Source: Magnetospirillum moscoviense (GTDB lineage Bacteria; Pseudomonadota; Alphaproteobacteria; Rhodospirillales; Magnetospirillaceae). From it: 64,000 nt of DNA. The position numbers and the translations under genes are program-made. Of the stretch, positions 26,895 through 36,604 are shown one piece after another; positions within the stretch are counted from its first letter, which is position 1; every line of letters begins with the position of its first letter. The notes below the pieces were generated by a model. It ran no database searches, had not been told where the DNA came from, and saw only the letters and a program-made list of their open reading frames with translations. The stretch is taken from the NCBI RefSeq assembly GCF_001650635.1, contig NZ_LWQU01000104.1:124001-188000 (forward strand). The letters run 5' to 3'.

Positions 26895-27938
26895 CTAGCG
26901 GATGCCGTCAGGTCCAAGTTCCGCCGCCATCATCTCGGTGACGAGTTCTTGGAAGCCGATGGTCGATTGCCAGCCCAGAACATTACGGGCCTTGGTGGCG
27001 TCACCGATGAGCAGGTCGACCTCGGTCGGGCGGAAATAGCGCGGGTCGATGCGGACGCGCACGGTTCCGGTCGCTTTTTCCAGGCCAAACTCATCGACGC
27101 CGTGGCCGCTCCAGACGATTTCGGTGCCCACATGGGCGAAGGCACGCTCGACGAATTCACGGACGCTGTGGCCCTCGCCGGTAGCCAGGACATAATCGTC
27201 GGGTGTCGATTGCTGCAAAATCCGCCACATACCCTCGACATAGTCACGGGCATGGCCCCAGTCGCGGATGGCATCCAGATTGCCCAGGTAGAGCACGTCC
27301 TGCCGTCCGCCATGAATGGCCGAGACCGCACGTGTTATCTTGCGGGTGACGAAGGTCTCGCCGCGAATCGGGCTCTCGTGGTTGAACAGGATGCCGTTCG
27401 ACGCGTGGATGCCATAGGCTTCCCGGTAGTTGACGGTGATCCAATAGGCGTAAAGCTTGGCGGCCCCGTAGGGCGAGCGCGGGTAGAACGGCGTGGTTTC
27501 CCGTTGCGGCGTTTCGGCCACCTTGCCGAACAGTTCCGATGTCGATGCCTGATAGAAGCGGACATGGCGGGTCATGCCCAGGATGCGGACCGCCTCGAGC
27601 AGGCGGAGCGTGCCGAGAGCGTCCGAATTGGCAGTGTATTCCGGGCTTTCAAAGCTGACCTGGACGTGACTTTGTGCTGCCAGGTTGTAGATCTCGGTCG
27701 GCTGGGTTTCCTGGATGATTCGAATCAGGCTGGTGGCGTCGGTCAGGTCGCCATAGTGAAGGAAAAGCCGTGTTCCCGCCTCATGCGGGTCATGGTACAG
27801 GTGATCGATGCGTCCGGTGTTGAACGATGACGAGCGTCGTTTGATACCATGGACGACATATCCCTTGGCCAGAAGCAATTCGGCCAAATACGCGCCATCT
27901 TGGCCGGTGATACCGGTGATCAGAGCAGTTGGGGTCAT
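26895..27938 (-). CDS. gmd: GDP-mannose 4,6-dehydratase
   Basis: A 347-aa extended SDR enzyme that converts GDP-D-mannose to GDP-4-keto-6-deoxy-D-mannose. The NADP-binding [12 protein letters not shown], the [15 protein letters not shown] segment, the Thr/Ser-Glu-Tyr-Lys site (STSELFG and [10 protein letters not shown]), and [18 protein letters not shown] are all characteristic of Gmd. Its product is the branch point for GDP-perosamine, GDP-rhamnose and GDP-fucose. It is the first gene of the leftward unit, with a TTGACA-type promoter 39 nt before the start. A Gmd-like paralogue starts on the other strand 191 nt away. Confidence 0.95.
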   Translation of the reverse strand: MTPTALITGITGQDGAYLAELLLAKGYVVHGIKRRSSSFNTGRIDHLYHDPHEAGTRLFLHYGDLTDATSLIRIIQETQPTEIYNLAAQSHVQVSFESPEYTANSDALGTLRLLEAVRILGMTRHVRFYQASTSELFGKVAETPQRETTPFYPRSPYGAAKLYAYWITVNYREAYGIHASNGILFNHESPIRGETFVTRKITRAVSAIHGGRQDVLYLGNLDAIRDWGHARDYVEGMWRILQQSTPDDYVLATGEGHSVREFVERAFAHVGTEIVWSGHGVDEFGLEKATGTVRVRIDPRYFRPTEVDLLIGDATKARNVLGWQSTIGFQELVTEMMAAELGPDGIR

Positions 27939-27976
27939 ACCTGCCGACAGTCAGGAGAGATTTCAAGTCAATGGCC

Positions 27977-28005
27977 GTGTTAGAGAATTTGCCGGGCACT
28001 GTCAA
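27977..28005 (-). promoter_or_regulatory. Putative sigma-70-type promoter for gmd and the leftward glycan unit
   Basis: On the minus strand TTGACA (28005-28000), a perfect -35, is followed after 17 nt by TAACAC (27982-27977), a partial match to the -10 box. The start of gmd lies 39 nt downstream. Spacing and direction fit a housekeeping promoter that could drive the whole leftward unit. Inferred from sequence only. Confidence 0.5.
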
Positions 28006-28129
28006 GTTGAGGCGGTGGCGACGCGCGCAAACGGTCAGGGGCGGAAGGTATTGTTCCGCTGGCGGCGGAGGTGGTAGGTTGCGCAGCCCTTAGCGGGCTG
28101 GCCGGAACCGCTTGCTTGATCGACCGGGA

Positions 28130-29098
28130 ATGAGTACGACGCGTAAGGCGCTAATTGTTGGGGTGAGCGGCCAGGACGGCGGCTATTTGGCCCGCCATCT
28201 TCTGAGCCTCGGATACACCGTTGTCGGGACCACGCGCGGCGCGGCCGAAGGCCTACCGGACAATCTGGTCCGCCTTGGCATTGGCTCGCGGGTCTCCATG
28301 GTTCGACTTGACCCGCATTCGACCGATCATGTCGTGGCGGTTCTCGACCGGCTGTGCCCCGACGAATTGTACATGCTGTCGGGCCAATCTTCCGTGGGCC
28401 GCTCATTCGATGATCCGCTCGGCACGTTCCAAGACAATGCAGGTGCCTGTGTCGCCGTTCTCGAAGCCTTGCGCCGCCATCCCAAGGTTCACGCCTTCTT
28501 CGCGGGATCTTCCGAATGCTTCGGGAACACCGATGTTCCGGCCGATTGCCGGACCCGGTTCGCCCCGCTCAGTCCCTATGGAACCAGTAAGTCCTTCGCC
28601 TTTTGGCAGGTGGCGACCTACAGGGCGGCGTACGGCCTGCACGTCTCGACCGGGATCTTGTTCAGCCATGAATCCCCGCTTCGCCGCGCGGGGTTCGTGA
28701 CGCCGCGAATCATTTCAGGGGCCGTGCGCATCGCCGCCGGTGTCGAGGAGCGGCTGACGCTCGGTCCGCTCTATCCCGTAAGGGATTGGGGGTGGGCTCC
28801 GGAATTTGTCGAGGCGATGCATCTCATGGTGCGGGCCGAAACGCCTTCGGATCAGATCATCGCCACCGGACGTAGCGTGTCGCTGGAATACTTCGTCGAG
28901 CGGGTTTTCGCCGCGGTCGGACTCGATTGGCGCGACCATGTGGACGTGCGCCCCGAACGAGAACGGCACACCAATATCGCCCGCAGTCTGGCCGACGTGA
29001 CGCAGACCCGTGATCGGCTGGGCTGGGTGGCTTCCATGGATGTCGATGCAGTGGTGGACCGGCTGGTCGAATGTGAACGAAAGGGTGACACGGGATGA
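28130..29098 (+). CDS. Gmd-like nucleotide-sugar dehydratase/reductase (paralogue)
   Basis: A predicted 322-aa SDR protein of the GDP-mannose 4,6-dehydratase family, with VGVSGQDGGYLAR at the N-terminus, GSSECFG and YGTSKSFAFW as the catalytic segments, and ILFSHESPLRRAGFVTPRI as the family signature. It lacks the [14 protein letters not shown] region of true Gmd, having TTRGAAEGL instead, so cofactor or substrate details differ. It may act after Gmd, for example as a reductase or epimerase, or on another GDP-sugar. ATG 28130 is chosen; a TTG at 28112 is possible. Its stop overlaps the next start by 4 nt. Confidence 0.82.
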   Translation: MSTTRKALIVGVSGQDGGYLARHLLSLGYTVVGTTRGAAEGLPDNLVRLGIGSRVSMVRLDPHSTDHVVAVLDRLCPDELYMLSGQSSVGRSFDDPLGTFQDNAGACVAVLEALRRHPKVHAFFAGSSECFGNTDVPADCRTRFAPLSPYGTSKSFAFWQVATYRAAYGLHVSTGILFSHESPLRRAGFVTPRIISGAVRIAAGVEERLTLGPLYPVRDWGWAPEFVEAMHLMVRAETPSDQIIATGRSVSLEYFVERVFAAVGLDWRDHVDVRPERERHTNIARSLADVTQTRDRLGWVASMDVDAVVDRLVECERKGDTG

Positions 29099-30816
29099 CC
29101 GACTCGCAGGACAAGACTGCTGGCCCGCAGAAGCGCCAGCGAACGCTGGTGTTCACCGCGACATACAATGAGCGCTCGAACATCGATATCCTGCTGCAGC
29201 GTATCTTCGCCGCCGGTCCGGAGTTCGACGTCTTGGTGGTGGACGACAATTCCACCGATGGGACCGGGCGCCATCTGGAAGAGTTGGCAAAGGCCGATCC
29301 CCGCATACATGTGGTCCATCGCCCGGCCAAGCTTGGCCTGGGAACCGCGCACCAACTGGGCATGGTCTACGCGGTGCAATACAATTACGACCGTCTGGTC
29401 ACTATGGATGCCGACCTGTCCCACGACCCGGCGTCGATTCCGGCCCTGCTCGAGCAGTTGGAGCAAGGGGCGGATCTGGTGATCGGTTCGCGCTATGCCC
29501 CGGGCGGTTCCAGCGATTACGAAGGCTATCGTCGGTTCATCAGTGTGTCCGCCAACACCTTGGCCAGGCTGCTACTGGGTATTCCACTTCACGAGTTCAC
29601 CACTTCTTTCCGGGCATTCCGTGTCGATATGCTGCGCTCGCGCCGGTGCGCCAAGCTGAAGGCCGGGGGCTATTCATATTTCATGGAGACGGTCTACCGA
29701 CTGCACCGGGCAGGCTTCCAGGTGGCCGAGGTGCCCATCCAATTCCGTGACCGCCATTCGGGTGTGTCGAAGATTCCGAAGTTCGAGGTCTTCCGCGGCA
29801 TTGCCAAGCTGATGCATCTGGCCGGGTCTCGCATGATCGGTCGGCCCTCCGTTCCCGCCGTCAACATCGAATCCCGCTGTTCCGGGTGCGGATCGACCTA
29901 CCTGATGCAGTATCACGCGCCATCGACCGATGGTGATGGCGGTGCCGAGGCCTATCGCTGCTCAAGCATGGGGCATGCCAGCAAACCGCAGGTGGCGCTG
30001 TGTCTGCATTGCGGCCTGATGCAGGTCCCGCCCGAGGCGCAGCCCGCCAACCTGGACGATCTCTATGCGGACGTCGAGGACCCGTTGTACCTACAAAACG
30101 CCAAGGCGCGCGAGATCACCTTCGAGCGGCTGTTCGACCGCATCGAGCAACATCTGGGCGCGAAGGGGCGGTTGCTGGAGGTTGGTGCCTATTGTGGCTT
30201 GTTTTTGGAGGTCGCGGCTCGCCGGGGCTGGTCGGTCGAGGGAATCGAGCCATCCCGGTGGGCGTCGGGCATCGCCGTCCAGCGCACCGGGGCAAAGGTT
30301 CACCAGGGAACCGTGGAGACGGCGTGGGAGGCCTTGTCTCCTCCCTACGACGTGGTGGTCGCGTGGGACGTGCTCGAACATTTGCGGGAGCCCTATGCGT
30401 TCCTGGCCCAGGCCAACGGACTGCTGAAGGAAAACGGCATCTTGTGCTTTTCCACGCTGGACGCGGCGGCGTTGTTTCCCCAGGTGATGGGGCGGCGCTG
30501 GCCCTGGTTGATGGACATGCATCTTTATTATTTCACGCGTCCGTTGCTGCGGCGCTGGCTGTTGCGGGCCGGTTTTGCCGAACTCTTCAACGCGGATTAC
30601 CGCCACTACACCACCATCCAATATCTGTGGCACAAGATCGTGGCGCTTCTGCCGGGTCCGCTCGGCGCCGTCGTGCGACCGGTGGGGGCCGTTCTGCCGA
30701 CCCGGTGGGCGGTGCCGATCAGCTTGGGCGACGTAGTGCTGTTCGGCGCCCGCAAGATCGATGCCCCGGCACCGGGGCCGCTGGCCGAAAGCATCTTGAA
30801 GGTCGAGGTCAATTGA
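29095..30816 (+). CDS. Fusion: polyprenol-phosphate-sugar synthase-type GT2, Cys-rich linker, methyltransferase
   Basis: A 573-aa protein. Residues 15-245 are a GT2 domain of the dolichol-phosphate mannose synthase type (VVDDNSTDG at 48-56, DADLSHDP at 105-112, RDRHSGVSKI). Residues 262-306 hold two CxxC pairs (Cys262/265, Cys303/306), as in a small metal-binding linker. Residues 340-530 are a class I methyltransferase (LLEVGAYCGLFLE, AWDVLEHLREP). It probably charges undecaprenyl phosphate with a sugar and also methylates a sugar. No membrane helices follow the GT2 core, unlike many bacterial versions. It overlaps the Gmd-like gene in ATGA. Confidence 0.85.
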   Translation: MTDSQDKTAGPQKRQRTLVFTATYNERSNIDILLQRIFAAGPEFDVLVVDDNSTDGTGRHLEELAKADPRIHVVHRPAKLGLGTAHQLGMVYAVQYNYDRLVTMDADLSHDPASIPALLEQLEQGADLVIGSRYAPGGSSDYEGYRRFISVSANTLARLLLGIPLHEFTTSFRAFRVDMLRSRRCAKLKAGGYSYFMETVYRLHRAGFQVAEVPIQFRDRHSGVSKIPKFEVFRGIAKLMHLAGSRMIGRPSVPAVNIESRCSGCGSTYLMQYHAPSTDGDGGAEAYRCSSMGHASKPQVALCLHCGLMQVPPEAQPANLDDLYADVEDPLYLQNAKAREITFERLFDRIEQHLGAKGRLLEVGAYCGLFLEVAARRGWSVEGIEPSRWASGIAVQRTGAKVHQGTVETAWEALSPPYDVVVAWDVLEHLREPYAFLAQANGLLKENGILCFSTLDAAALFPQVMGRRWPWLMDMHLYYFTRPLLRRWLLRAGFAELFNADYRHYTTIQYLWHKIVALLPGPLGAVVRPVGAVLPTRWAVPISLGDVVLFGARKIDAPAPGPLAESILKVEVN

Positions 30817-30830
30817 CAGGAGGGGGGGGT

Positions 30831-30859
30831 AAATACTATACAATTTAAGTCAAGTATTT
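30831..30859. repeat. AT-rich inverted repeat upstream of the third radical SAM gene
   Basis: AAATACT (30831-30837) and AGTATTT (30853-30859) form a 7-bp inverted repeat with a 15-nt spacer, in a sharply AT-rich patch of otherwise GC-rich DNA. It sits 59 nt before the radical SAM start at 30918 and after the end of the fusion gene. It could be an operator or part of a promoter; the spacing of the half-sites (about two helical turns) suits a dimeric regulator. Confidence 0.45.
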
Positions 30860-30917
30860 CCCTTTCGGGTGTAGGGGCATTCATGACGTCGCACCCCGAG
30901 ACAAGGATGTGGAATCG

Positions 30918-32405
30918 ATGAAGATTTTGATGATCAATCCTCCGGATGAGAACACGGTTATCGAGAATCCGGATTCACACAGCGAGGACGGTACTTTTCT
31001 GGAGGCCGATGATTTCGGTGAGTTTCCGCCTCTCGGCATGCTCTATGTGCTGTCCTACCTGGAAAAGAACACCAGCGGACACGAGTTGCATTTCATCGAT
31101 TGCATCGCCCAAGGTATCCGTCAGGCTGCCATCCCTAAACTGATCGAGGACATTCGTCCCGATGTGGTCGGTATCACCAGCTTCACCATTTCACTGGTGG
31201 ATTGCTGCAAGGTGGCCGAGACGGTCCGCCGAATAGTGCCCCACGCCCATATCTGCTTAGGTGGCCACCATCCCATCGCCTATCCGTTCGAGGCGGCCCA
31301 ACTTCCGCAATTCGATTCCATCGTGGTCGGCGAGGGCGAGTACGCGTTCACCGCGCTGGTCAACGCGCTAGAGGCCGATGAGGACATCACCAAGATTCTT
31401 GGCGTCTACACCCGGGAATCCATCGCGGAGTGGCAGGATCAGCAGTTTCGCGACAAGCGCTTCCTGGCGCGTGTTTCGGTGCCGCCGGCCTATGTCGAGG
31501 ATGTCGATGCTCTTCCGCCGGTGAGCCGCAAATGGATTCGCCATTTACGCTACCAGAGCATTCTGGGCGTTACTGCGGACATGGCGACCATCTTGTCGTC
31601 GCGCGGCTGTCCCTATCTGTGCACGTTCTGCGACGTCCCCTACAAGCGCTACCGGCAGCGTTCCCATGAAAAGGTGGTCGATGAAATCGAGGAATGCCTG
31701 GCCATGGGCTACAAGGAATTCCGCTTTTACGACGACCTGTTCAACATCACCCCGAAGAAAATCATTGAGTTCTGCGACGAGTTGGACCGGCGCGGGCTGA
31801 AGATCGAGTGGGAGTTCCGCGGACGGGTCAATACCGTCACCTACGACTCGCTGAAGCGGGCCAAGCAAAGCGGTCTGCGGATGATTTCCTTCGGCGTGGA
31901 GACCGGTTCCGACGAAGGCCTGAAGGCTCTCAAGAAGGGAACCAATACCGAGAAGGTCCGCAATGCCTTCCGCTGGTGCCGCGAGCTCGGAATCTTGACC
32001 GTGGCCGACTACATCATTGGTCTGCCGCACGAACGATCGCCGGCCGATGTCCGTGCCAACATCGACTTCCTGGTTGGTCTCGACCCCGATTATGCGCAGG
32101 TGTCGGTCCTCAAGCTGTACCCCAACACCGAGATGTACGATCAGGCGGTGGCCAAGGGTATCGTTGCCCCGGGGCGGTGGCAGGGATTCGCCCTCAACCC
32201 GCATCGGGGATTCGTCGTCGATCACTGGACCGAGTTCATGGACCTGGACACGCTGATCGGGTTGCAGAAATGGGCGTATCGGCGCTTTTATCTGCGCCCC
32301 AGGTATATCGTGCGGAGCGCCTTCAATACGCGTTCGTTCTACGAATTCTACTCGAAGGCCAAAGGGGCGATGAAGATATTGAAGGCCAATCGACGGGTGG
32401 CGTGA
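30918..32405 (+). CDS. B12-binding-domain-type radical SAM enzyme (no. 3)
   Basis: A predicted 495-aa protein. The cobalamin-binding-type N-domain starts MKILMINPP and includes CLGGHHPIAYP; the cluster motif is Cys231, Cys235 and Cys238 (GCPYLCTFC), followed by EFRFYDDLFNI, FGVETGSDEG and DYIIGLPHE. The domain order matches radical SAM no. 1. DxHxxG is absent. ATG 30918 is chosen over GTG 30909 because AGGA lies about 10 nt upstream. The following SGNH gene overlaps its stop (GTGA), which suggests a shared pathway on a glycan or lipid. Confidence 0.85.
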   Translation: MKILMINPPDENTVIENPDSHSEDGTFLEADDFGEFPPLGMLYVLSYLEKNTSGHELHFIDCIAQGIRQAAIPKLIEDIRPDVVGITSFTISLVDCCKVAETVRRIVPHAHICLGGHHPIAYPFEAAQLPQFDSIVVGEGEYAFTALVNALEADEDITKILGVYTRESIAEWQDQQFRDKRFLARVSVPPAYVEDVDALPPVSRKWIRHLRYQSILGVTADMATILSSRGCPYLCTFCDVPYKRYRQRSHEKVVDEIEECLAMGYKEFRFYDDLFNITPKKIIEFCDELDRRGLKIEWEFRGRVNTVTYDSLKRAKQSGLRMISFGVETGSDEGLKALKKGTNTEKVRNAFRWCRELGILTVADYIIGLPHERSPADVRANIDFLVGLDPDYAQVSVLKLYPNTEMYDQAVAKGIVAPGRWQGFALNPHRGFVVDHWTEFMDLDTLIGLQKWAYRRFYLRPRYIVRSAFNTRSFYEFYSKAKGAMKILKANRRVA

Positions 32406-33589
32406 GAACAGTGGGGGAATCGCGCAACCGTCCGGCGGTGGTCACGGCGGCAATTGTTGTGATCGCGGTCGTCACTCTGGGCCTGGCCGAGGGTATGGCC
32501 AGGCTTGTATCGGCCTTGGAGCGGAGCGAGATTCCAGCCGTTGCGCGCCTGGTCAACGCGCGGCTTCAGCTCAACCCCTACCAGGAACCCTCGGATCGCT
32601 ACCCGAGGCACTGGCGGCTGCGGACCGGATGGTACGCAGACTCGCGTGATCTGGCGGCGATAAAGCGCGCCAGCGGCCGCGAGGAAGGGGCGCGCTTCCT
32701 GGAGCAGGCGTCGTCGATCGGCTTCGGTCTGCCGTTGGTTGTCAATTCGGACGGCTTCAAGGGGCCCGACCTGCTGGCTGAAAGAACCATGCCCCGGCTG
32801 CTGGCGGTTGGAGATTCGGTGACCTTCGGGGTCGCGGGCTGGGATTATGTGCGGGCGATGGAAGCCAGCCTCGCCCTCGAGGGCTTGCGCATGGAAGGGG
32901 TCAATGCCGGTGTCGAGGGCTATTCCACCCTCAACGCGCTGCATGAACGTCCGCGCCTTGTCGCCATTCGCGCTGATGTCTGCCTGCTGATGATCGGCTG
33001 GAACGATCTGTTCGCCGAGGACGGACGTTACGGCACGCTGGGGGGGCATTTCCATTTTGCTGGCATGATCCGCCGAGTATCCCGGTTTCTTGCCGACAGT
33101 GACCGCTCCGCCGCCGACAAGGCTCTGCGCGACCGGCCCAAGCGCCCGGTGGTCGATGATGCCGATGTGCGCCGATATCAAGGCTATCGTCCGGCTTTCG
33201 TGGATGATCTCGAACGTCTGGGGGTGACTTTGGAACAGGGCGGTTGCCGGATCGCCATCTCCACTTTGGCCGGCCTGTACACCGACAACGAGCCGCCTTC
33301 GGCCAAGGCGCTGGCTATTGGCCACCTGCCCGCCTTCACCGACAACCCCTATGTACTGGCGGCCATGACCGCCGGGACCAACAACGCGCTACGCGGGCTG
33401 GCCGCCCGTCACGGATGGCATCTTGTCGATATCGCGGCCTGGGCGGATCGAACTGCACACCCCCGTGCCGATTGGTTTTCGGACGGTGTCCACCTGTGGG
33501 CCTGGGCGCTGGCTCGCCTTGGGGACGAACTCGCCAGGGAACTTCGCTCGGATCTGTTCAGCCCGGGACTTGCGCCCCCCGGTCAATAA
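32402..33589 (+). CDS. SGNH/GDSL-type hydrolase with N-terminal membrane anchor
   Basis: About 395 aa. An N-terminal TM helix (about residues 12-30) suggests periplasmic display. The four SGNH blocks are visible: GDS at 137-139 (Ser139 nucleophile), Gly in VNAGVEGYS, Asn201 in IGWND, and Asp361-x-x-His364 in SDGVHLW. It would hydrolyse or transfer ester groups on a glycan. GTG 32402 overlaps the radical SAM stop in GTGA; another GTG is at 32411. It carries no PDY tail, unlike the other SGNH-like protein of the window. Confidence 0.82.
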   Translation: MRTVGESRNRPAVVTAAIVVIAVVTLGLAEGMARLVSALERSEIPAVARLVNARLQLNPYQEPSDRYPRHWRLRTGWYADSRDLAAIKRASGREEGARFLEQASSIGFGLPLVVNSDGFKGPDLLAERTMPRLLAVGDSVTFGVAGWDYVRAMEASLALEGLRMEGVNAGVEGYSTLNALHERPRLVAIRADVCLLMIGWNDLFAEDGRYGTLGGHFHFAGMIRRVSRFLADSDRSAADKALRDRPKRPVVDDADVRRYQGYRPAFVDDLERLGVTLEQGGCRIAISTLAGLYTDNEPPSAKALAIGHLPAFTDNPYVLAAMTAGTNNALRGLAARHGWHLVDIAAWADRTAHPRADWFSDGVHLWAWALARLGDELARELRSDLFSPGLAPPGQ

Positions 33590-33646
33590 CATGGCCCGGT
33601 GGGTCACATCCATGTCATCGACAGGGCTTTCCTGGCAGGTCCGGTC

Positions 33647-35230
33647 TCAGTGCCGGAAGTGCCGCATCCCGGTGAATACCATCGCCAGGCCCTTCTCGTC
33701 GGCCGCGGCGATCACCTCGGCGTCGCGCATCGAGCCACCGGGTTGGATGATCGCCGTGGCGCCCGCGGCGGCCGCCGCCAGCAGGCCGTCGGCGAACGGG
33801 AAGAAGGCGTCCGACGCCACCACCGAACCGATGGTGCCGGGGGGCTGGGCCTGACCGGCGGCGGTCGCCGCTTCCTGGCTCTTCCAGGCGGCGATGCGGC
33901 TGGAATCGACCCGGCTCATCTGGCCGGCGCCGATGCCCACGGTGCAGCCGTCCTTGACATAGATGATGGCGTTGGACTTGACGTGCTTGCAGACGCGGAA
34001 GGCGAACAAAAGGTCTTTCACTTCCTGCTCGGTCGGCGCCCGCTTGGTCACCACCTTCAATTCGTCCAGCGACACGCGACCGTTATCCTTGTTCTGGAAC
34101 AGATAGCCGCCCGACACCGCGCGCAGCGTCATGCCGGCGCTGGTGGGATCGGGCATCCCCCCGGTGACCAGCAGGCGCAGGTTCTTCTTGGAGGCGAAGG
34201 CGGCCACCGCGGCCTCGTCGGCCTCGGGGGCGATGACGACTTCGGTGAACAGCTTGCAGATCTCTTCGGCGGTGGCGCCGTCCAGCTTGCGGTTGATGGC
34301 GATGATGCCGCCGAAGGCCGAGACCGGGTCGCAGGCCAAGGCCGCCTTGTAGGCCGACACGATGTCGGGGCCGGAAGCGACGCCGCACGGATTGGCGTGC
34401 TTGATGATGGCGACGGTGGGGGCCTCGAACTCGGCGGCCAGCTCGAAGGCGGCGTCGGTGTCGTTCAGGTTGTTGTAGCTGAGCTCCTTGCCCTGCAACT
34501 GGCGGGCGGTGGCGATGCCTGGGCGCTGGTCGCCGGTGACGTAGAAGGCGGCCTGCTGGTGCGGGTTCTCGCCATAGCGCAGCGACTGCTTCAACTGTCC
34601 GGCCACCACGACGCGGCGCGGGAAGGTGTCCCCCAGCTCACGCGCGAACCACTGGCTGATGGCGGCGTCATAGGCGCCGGTGCGGGCGTAGGCGGTGGCG
34701 GCCAGGTGCTTGCGCAGGCCCAAGGTGGTGGCGCCGGCATGGGCGGTCATCTCCTCCATCACCCGCTGGTAATCCTCGACATCGACGACCACCGCCACCG
34801 AATCGTGGTTCTTCGAGGCGGCGCGGATCATCGCCGGCCCGCCGATATCGATGTTCTCGATGGTGGTGTCGTAATCGGCGCCCTTGGCGACGGTCGCCTC
34901 GAACGGATAGAGGTTGACCACCAAAAGGTCGATGGGATTGATGCCGTGCTCGGCCATCGCCGCCTCATGTTCCGCATTGCCGCGAATGCCCAACAGGCCG
35001 CCATGCACCTTGGGGTGCAGGGTCTTGACCCGGCCGTCCAGCATTTCCGGGAAGCCGGTATAGTCGGCGACTTCCACCACCGTCAGGCCGGCATCGCGGA
35101 GCGCCTTGCAGGTGCCCCCGGTCGACAGGATCTCGACATCGCGTTCGGCCAGGAAGCGGGCGAACTCGACCAGGCCGGTCTTGTCGGAGACCGAGAACAA
35201 GGCGCGGCGGATCGGGCGAAGATCGGACAT
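33647..35230 (-). CDS. purH: Bifunctional AICAR formyltransferase/IMP cyclohydrolase
   Basis: A 527-aa PurH, the last two steps of IMP synthesis. The N-terminal MGS-like cyclohydrolase domain includes [14 protein letters not shown] and [14 protein letters not shown]. The formyltransferase domain includes the RYGENPHQ motif and KHANPCGVA, with the catalytic Lys-His pair. The start ATG 35230 has GGAGG about 7 nt upstream. Length is normal for the family. It stands alone between two units and is convergent with the SGNH gene (57-nt gap, no obvious terminator). Confidence 0.96.
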   Translation of the reverse strand: MSDLRPIRRALFSVSDKTGLVEFARFLAERDVEILSTGGTCKALRDAGLTVVEVADYTGFPEMLDGRVKTLHPKVHGGLLGIRGNAEHEAAMAEHGINPIDLLVVNLYPFEATVAKGADYDTTIENIDIGGPAMIRAASKNHDSVAVVVDVEDYQRVMEEMTAHAGATTLGLRKHLAATAYARTGAYDAAISQWFARELGDTFPRRVVVAGQLKQSLRYGENPHQQAAFYVTGDQRPGIATARQLQGKELSYNNLNDTDAAFELAAEFEAPTVAIIKHANPCGVASGPDIVSAYKAALACDPVSAFGGIIAINRKLDGATAEEICKLFTEVVIAPEADEAAVAAFASKKNLRLLVTGGMPDPTSAGMTLRAVSGGYLFQNKDNGRVSLDELKVVTKRAPTEQEVKDLLFAFRVCKHVKSNAIIYVKDGCTVGIGAGQMSRVDSSRIAAWKSQEAATAAGQAQPPGTIGSVVASDAFFPFADGLLAAAAAGATAIIQPGGSMRDAEVIAAADEKGLAMVFTGMRHFRH

Positions 35231-35274
35231 GAAAAGGCCTCCGGCAGGCGGTCAGGAATGAGAATGGCCGGGGT

Positions 35275-35304
35275 ATAGCACAGCTGTCGTTCCGGGTAAG
35301 GCAA
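35275..35304 (-). promoter_or_regulatory. purH: Possible purH promoter
   Basis: On the minus strand TTGCCT (35304-35299), then 18 nt, then TGCTAT (35280-35275). This resembles a housekeeping promoter 45 nt before the purH start, in the 145-nt divergent gap. Moderate fit only. Confidence 0.35.
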
Positions 35305-35375
35305 AAAGTGTTCTGGGCCATTGACTTGCCGGGGCGGATCGGGCCACGCTCGGGGCCATTTTTTCGAGGATCGCC

Positions 35376-36602
35376 ATGAAATGCGTGGTGTCCCTGGTCC
35401 CGCTGGCGATGGAACGGGACACCAGGACGATCAAGATCGCCGCTTCGTTCGCGCGGCTGGGTTGGCGCTCGGTGGTGGCCGAGGCCCAGCCCAGCCGCCG
35501 ACGCGACCATGGGCCGGTCGAACTGCTGGGCCTGACCTTCAGCCGCGCTTCGGCGGCACCGCCGGCCGACCGCCGCCCGGCCGCCGGCCGGGTTTCGCCC
35601 TGGCGGCAATGGCTGGGCGAGCGGGCGCACTTCCTGGCCTTCGTGGTGCGCTATTTCGTGGTGCTGCCGCTGGTGGCGTTGTGGCGGGTGCCCCGGGCCG
35701 ATCTTTATTACCTGCACGAATACCGATTGTTTCCCACCGTGTGGCTGTTGCGGCGCCTGCGTCGCCCGGTGCCGTTCATCTATGATGCCCACGACGTCTA
35801 TCCCGAGGTCTGGGAATCCGGGCAATTAAGTCCGTTTTGGCGCGCGCGTTTCGTGCCGTTCCTGCTGGCGATGGAACGCGCCTGCGCCCGCGAGGCGGCG
35901 GCGGTGGTCACCGTCGGGGCCGGCGTCGCCCAGGCCATTGGCCGCTGGCTGTCGGTAAGCCCGGTGGTGTTGCGCAATTGCCATGACGATCGCCTGCGCC
36001 AGTCGCCGGCCACGACCTTGCGTCAGCAGCTCGGCCTGGGGCCGGAAGCGCTGCTGGTGGCGGTGATCGGGCATCGCAAGCCGGGACAGGCGCTGGAACC
36101 GCTGGCCGCCGCGCTGGCCGCGCTGCCGGCCCATCTGCACGTCGCCTTCGTCGGCTCGTTCTACGAGGCCGAGGTCGCCGCCTTGGCGGAGCGCTACGGT
36201 TTGACCGGCCGATTGCACACTCCCGGCCCGATGGCGTCGGAGCGGATGGTGGGTTTCGTCGCCGATGCCGACGCCTCGGCGCTGCTGTATTGGGGACATT
36301 CCTCGAACACCCGCTACATTCTGCCCAACGGCTTCTTCCAAGCGGTGGCGGCCGGGTTGCCGCTGCTCTATCCCGATTTGCCCGAGTTGACCGGAACCAT
36401 CGGTTGCCGCAAGGTCGGCTGGTGCATCGATCCGCGTGACCGGGACTCGCTGGAGAAGGCCCTGGGCGAACTGGTCGAATCGGACCAGGCCTTGCGCCAG
36501 TCGTTGCGCGCCGAGGTGGCGGCGTTGGCGGCGACACTGACCTGGGAAGGCGAGGAGCAGGTTTTGTCGTCCCTGGTGCGGAATGTTGTGAAGGAAGGTT
36601 AG
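35376..36602 (+). CDS. GT4-like glycosyltransferase
   Basis: A 408-aa GT-B fold enzyme. The N-terminal half has the start MKCVVSLVP, an HEYRLFPT segment and IYDAHDVYPEVWE. The C-terminal half carries LLVAVIGHRKPGQALEP, then a donor site PNGFFQAVAAGLPLLY. It is probably a cytoplasmic glycan glycosyltransferase. GAGG lies 6 nt before ATG 35376. It is 2 nt from the bi-domain oxidoreductase gene, so the two form an operon. Confidence 0.8.
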   Translation: MKCVVSLVPLAMERDTRTIKIAASFARLGWRSVVAEAQPSRRRDHGPVELLGLTFSRASAAPPADRRPAAGRVSPWRQWLGERAHFLAFVVRYFVVLPLVALWRVPRADLYYLHEYRLFPTVWLLRRLRRPVPFIYDAHDVYPEVWESGQLSPFWRARFVPFLLAMERACAREAAAVVTVGAGVAQAIGRWLSVSPVVLRNCHDDRLRQSPATTLRQQLGLGPEALLVAVIGHRKPGQALEPLAAALAALPAHLHVAFVGSFYEAEVAALAERYGLTGRLHTPGPMASERMVGFVADADASALLYWGHSSNTRYILPNGFFQAVAAGLPLLYPDLPELTGTIGCRKVGWCIDPRDRDSLEKALGELVESDQALRQSLRAEVAALAATLTWEGEEQVLSSLVRNVVKEG

Positions 36603-36604
36603 GG

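Noticed and set aside
31808-32401. N-terminal extension of the second SGNH frame
   Set aside because: It lies fully inside the radical SAM gene and has no coding character; the coupled GTG at 32402 is preferred.
1-32405. Cobalamin riboswitch near the B12-type radical SAM genes
   Set aside because: Gaps before these genes are 2 to 101 nt; none has room for or shows the conserved B12-box structure.
33599-35278. Plus-strand frame of 559 codons opposite purH
   Set aside because: Pure antisense of a highly conserved housekeeping gene; Gly/His-rich with no motif.
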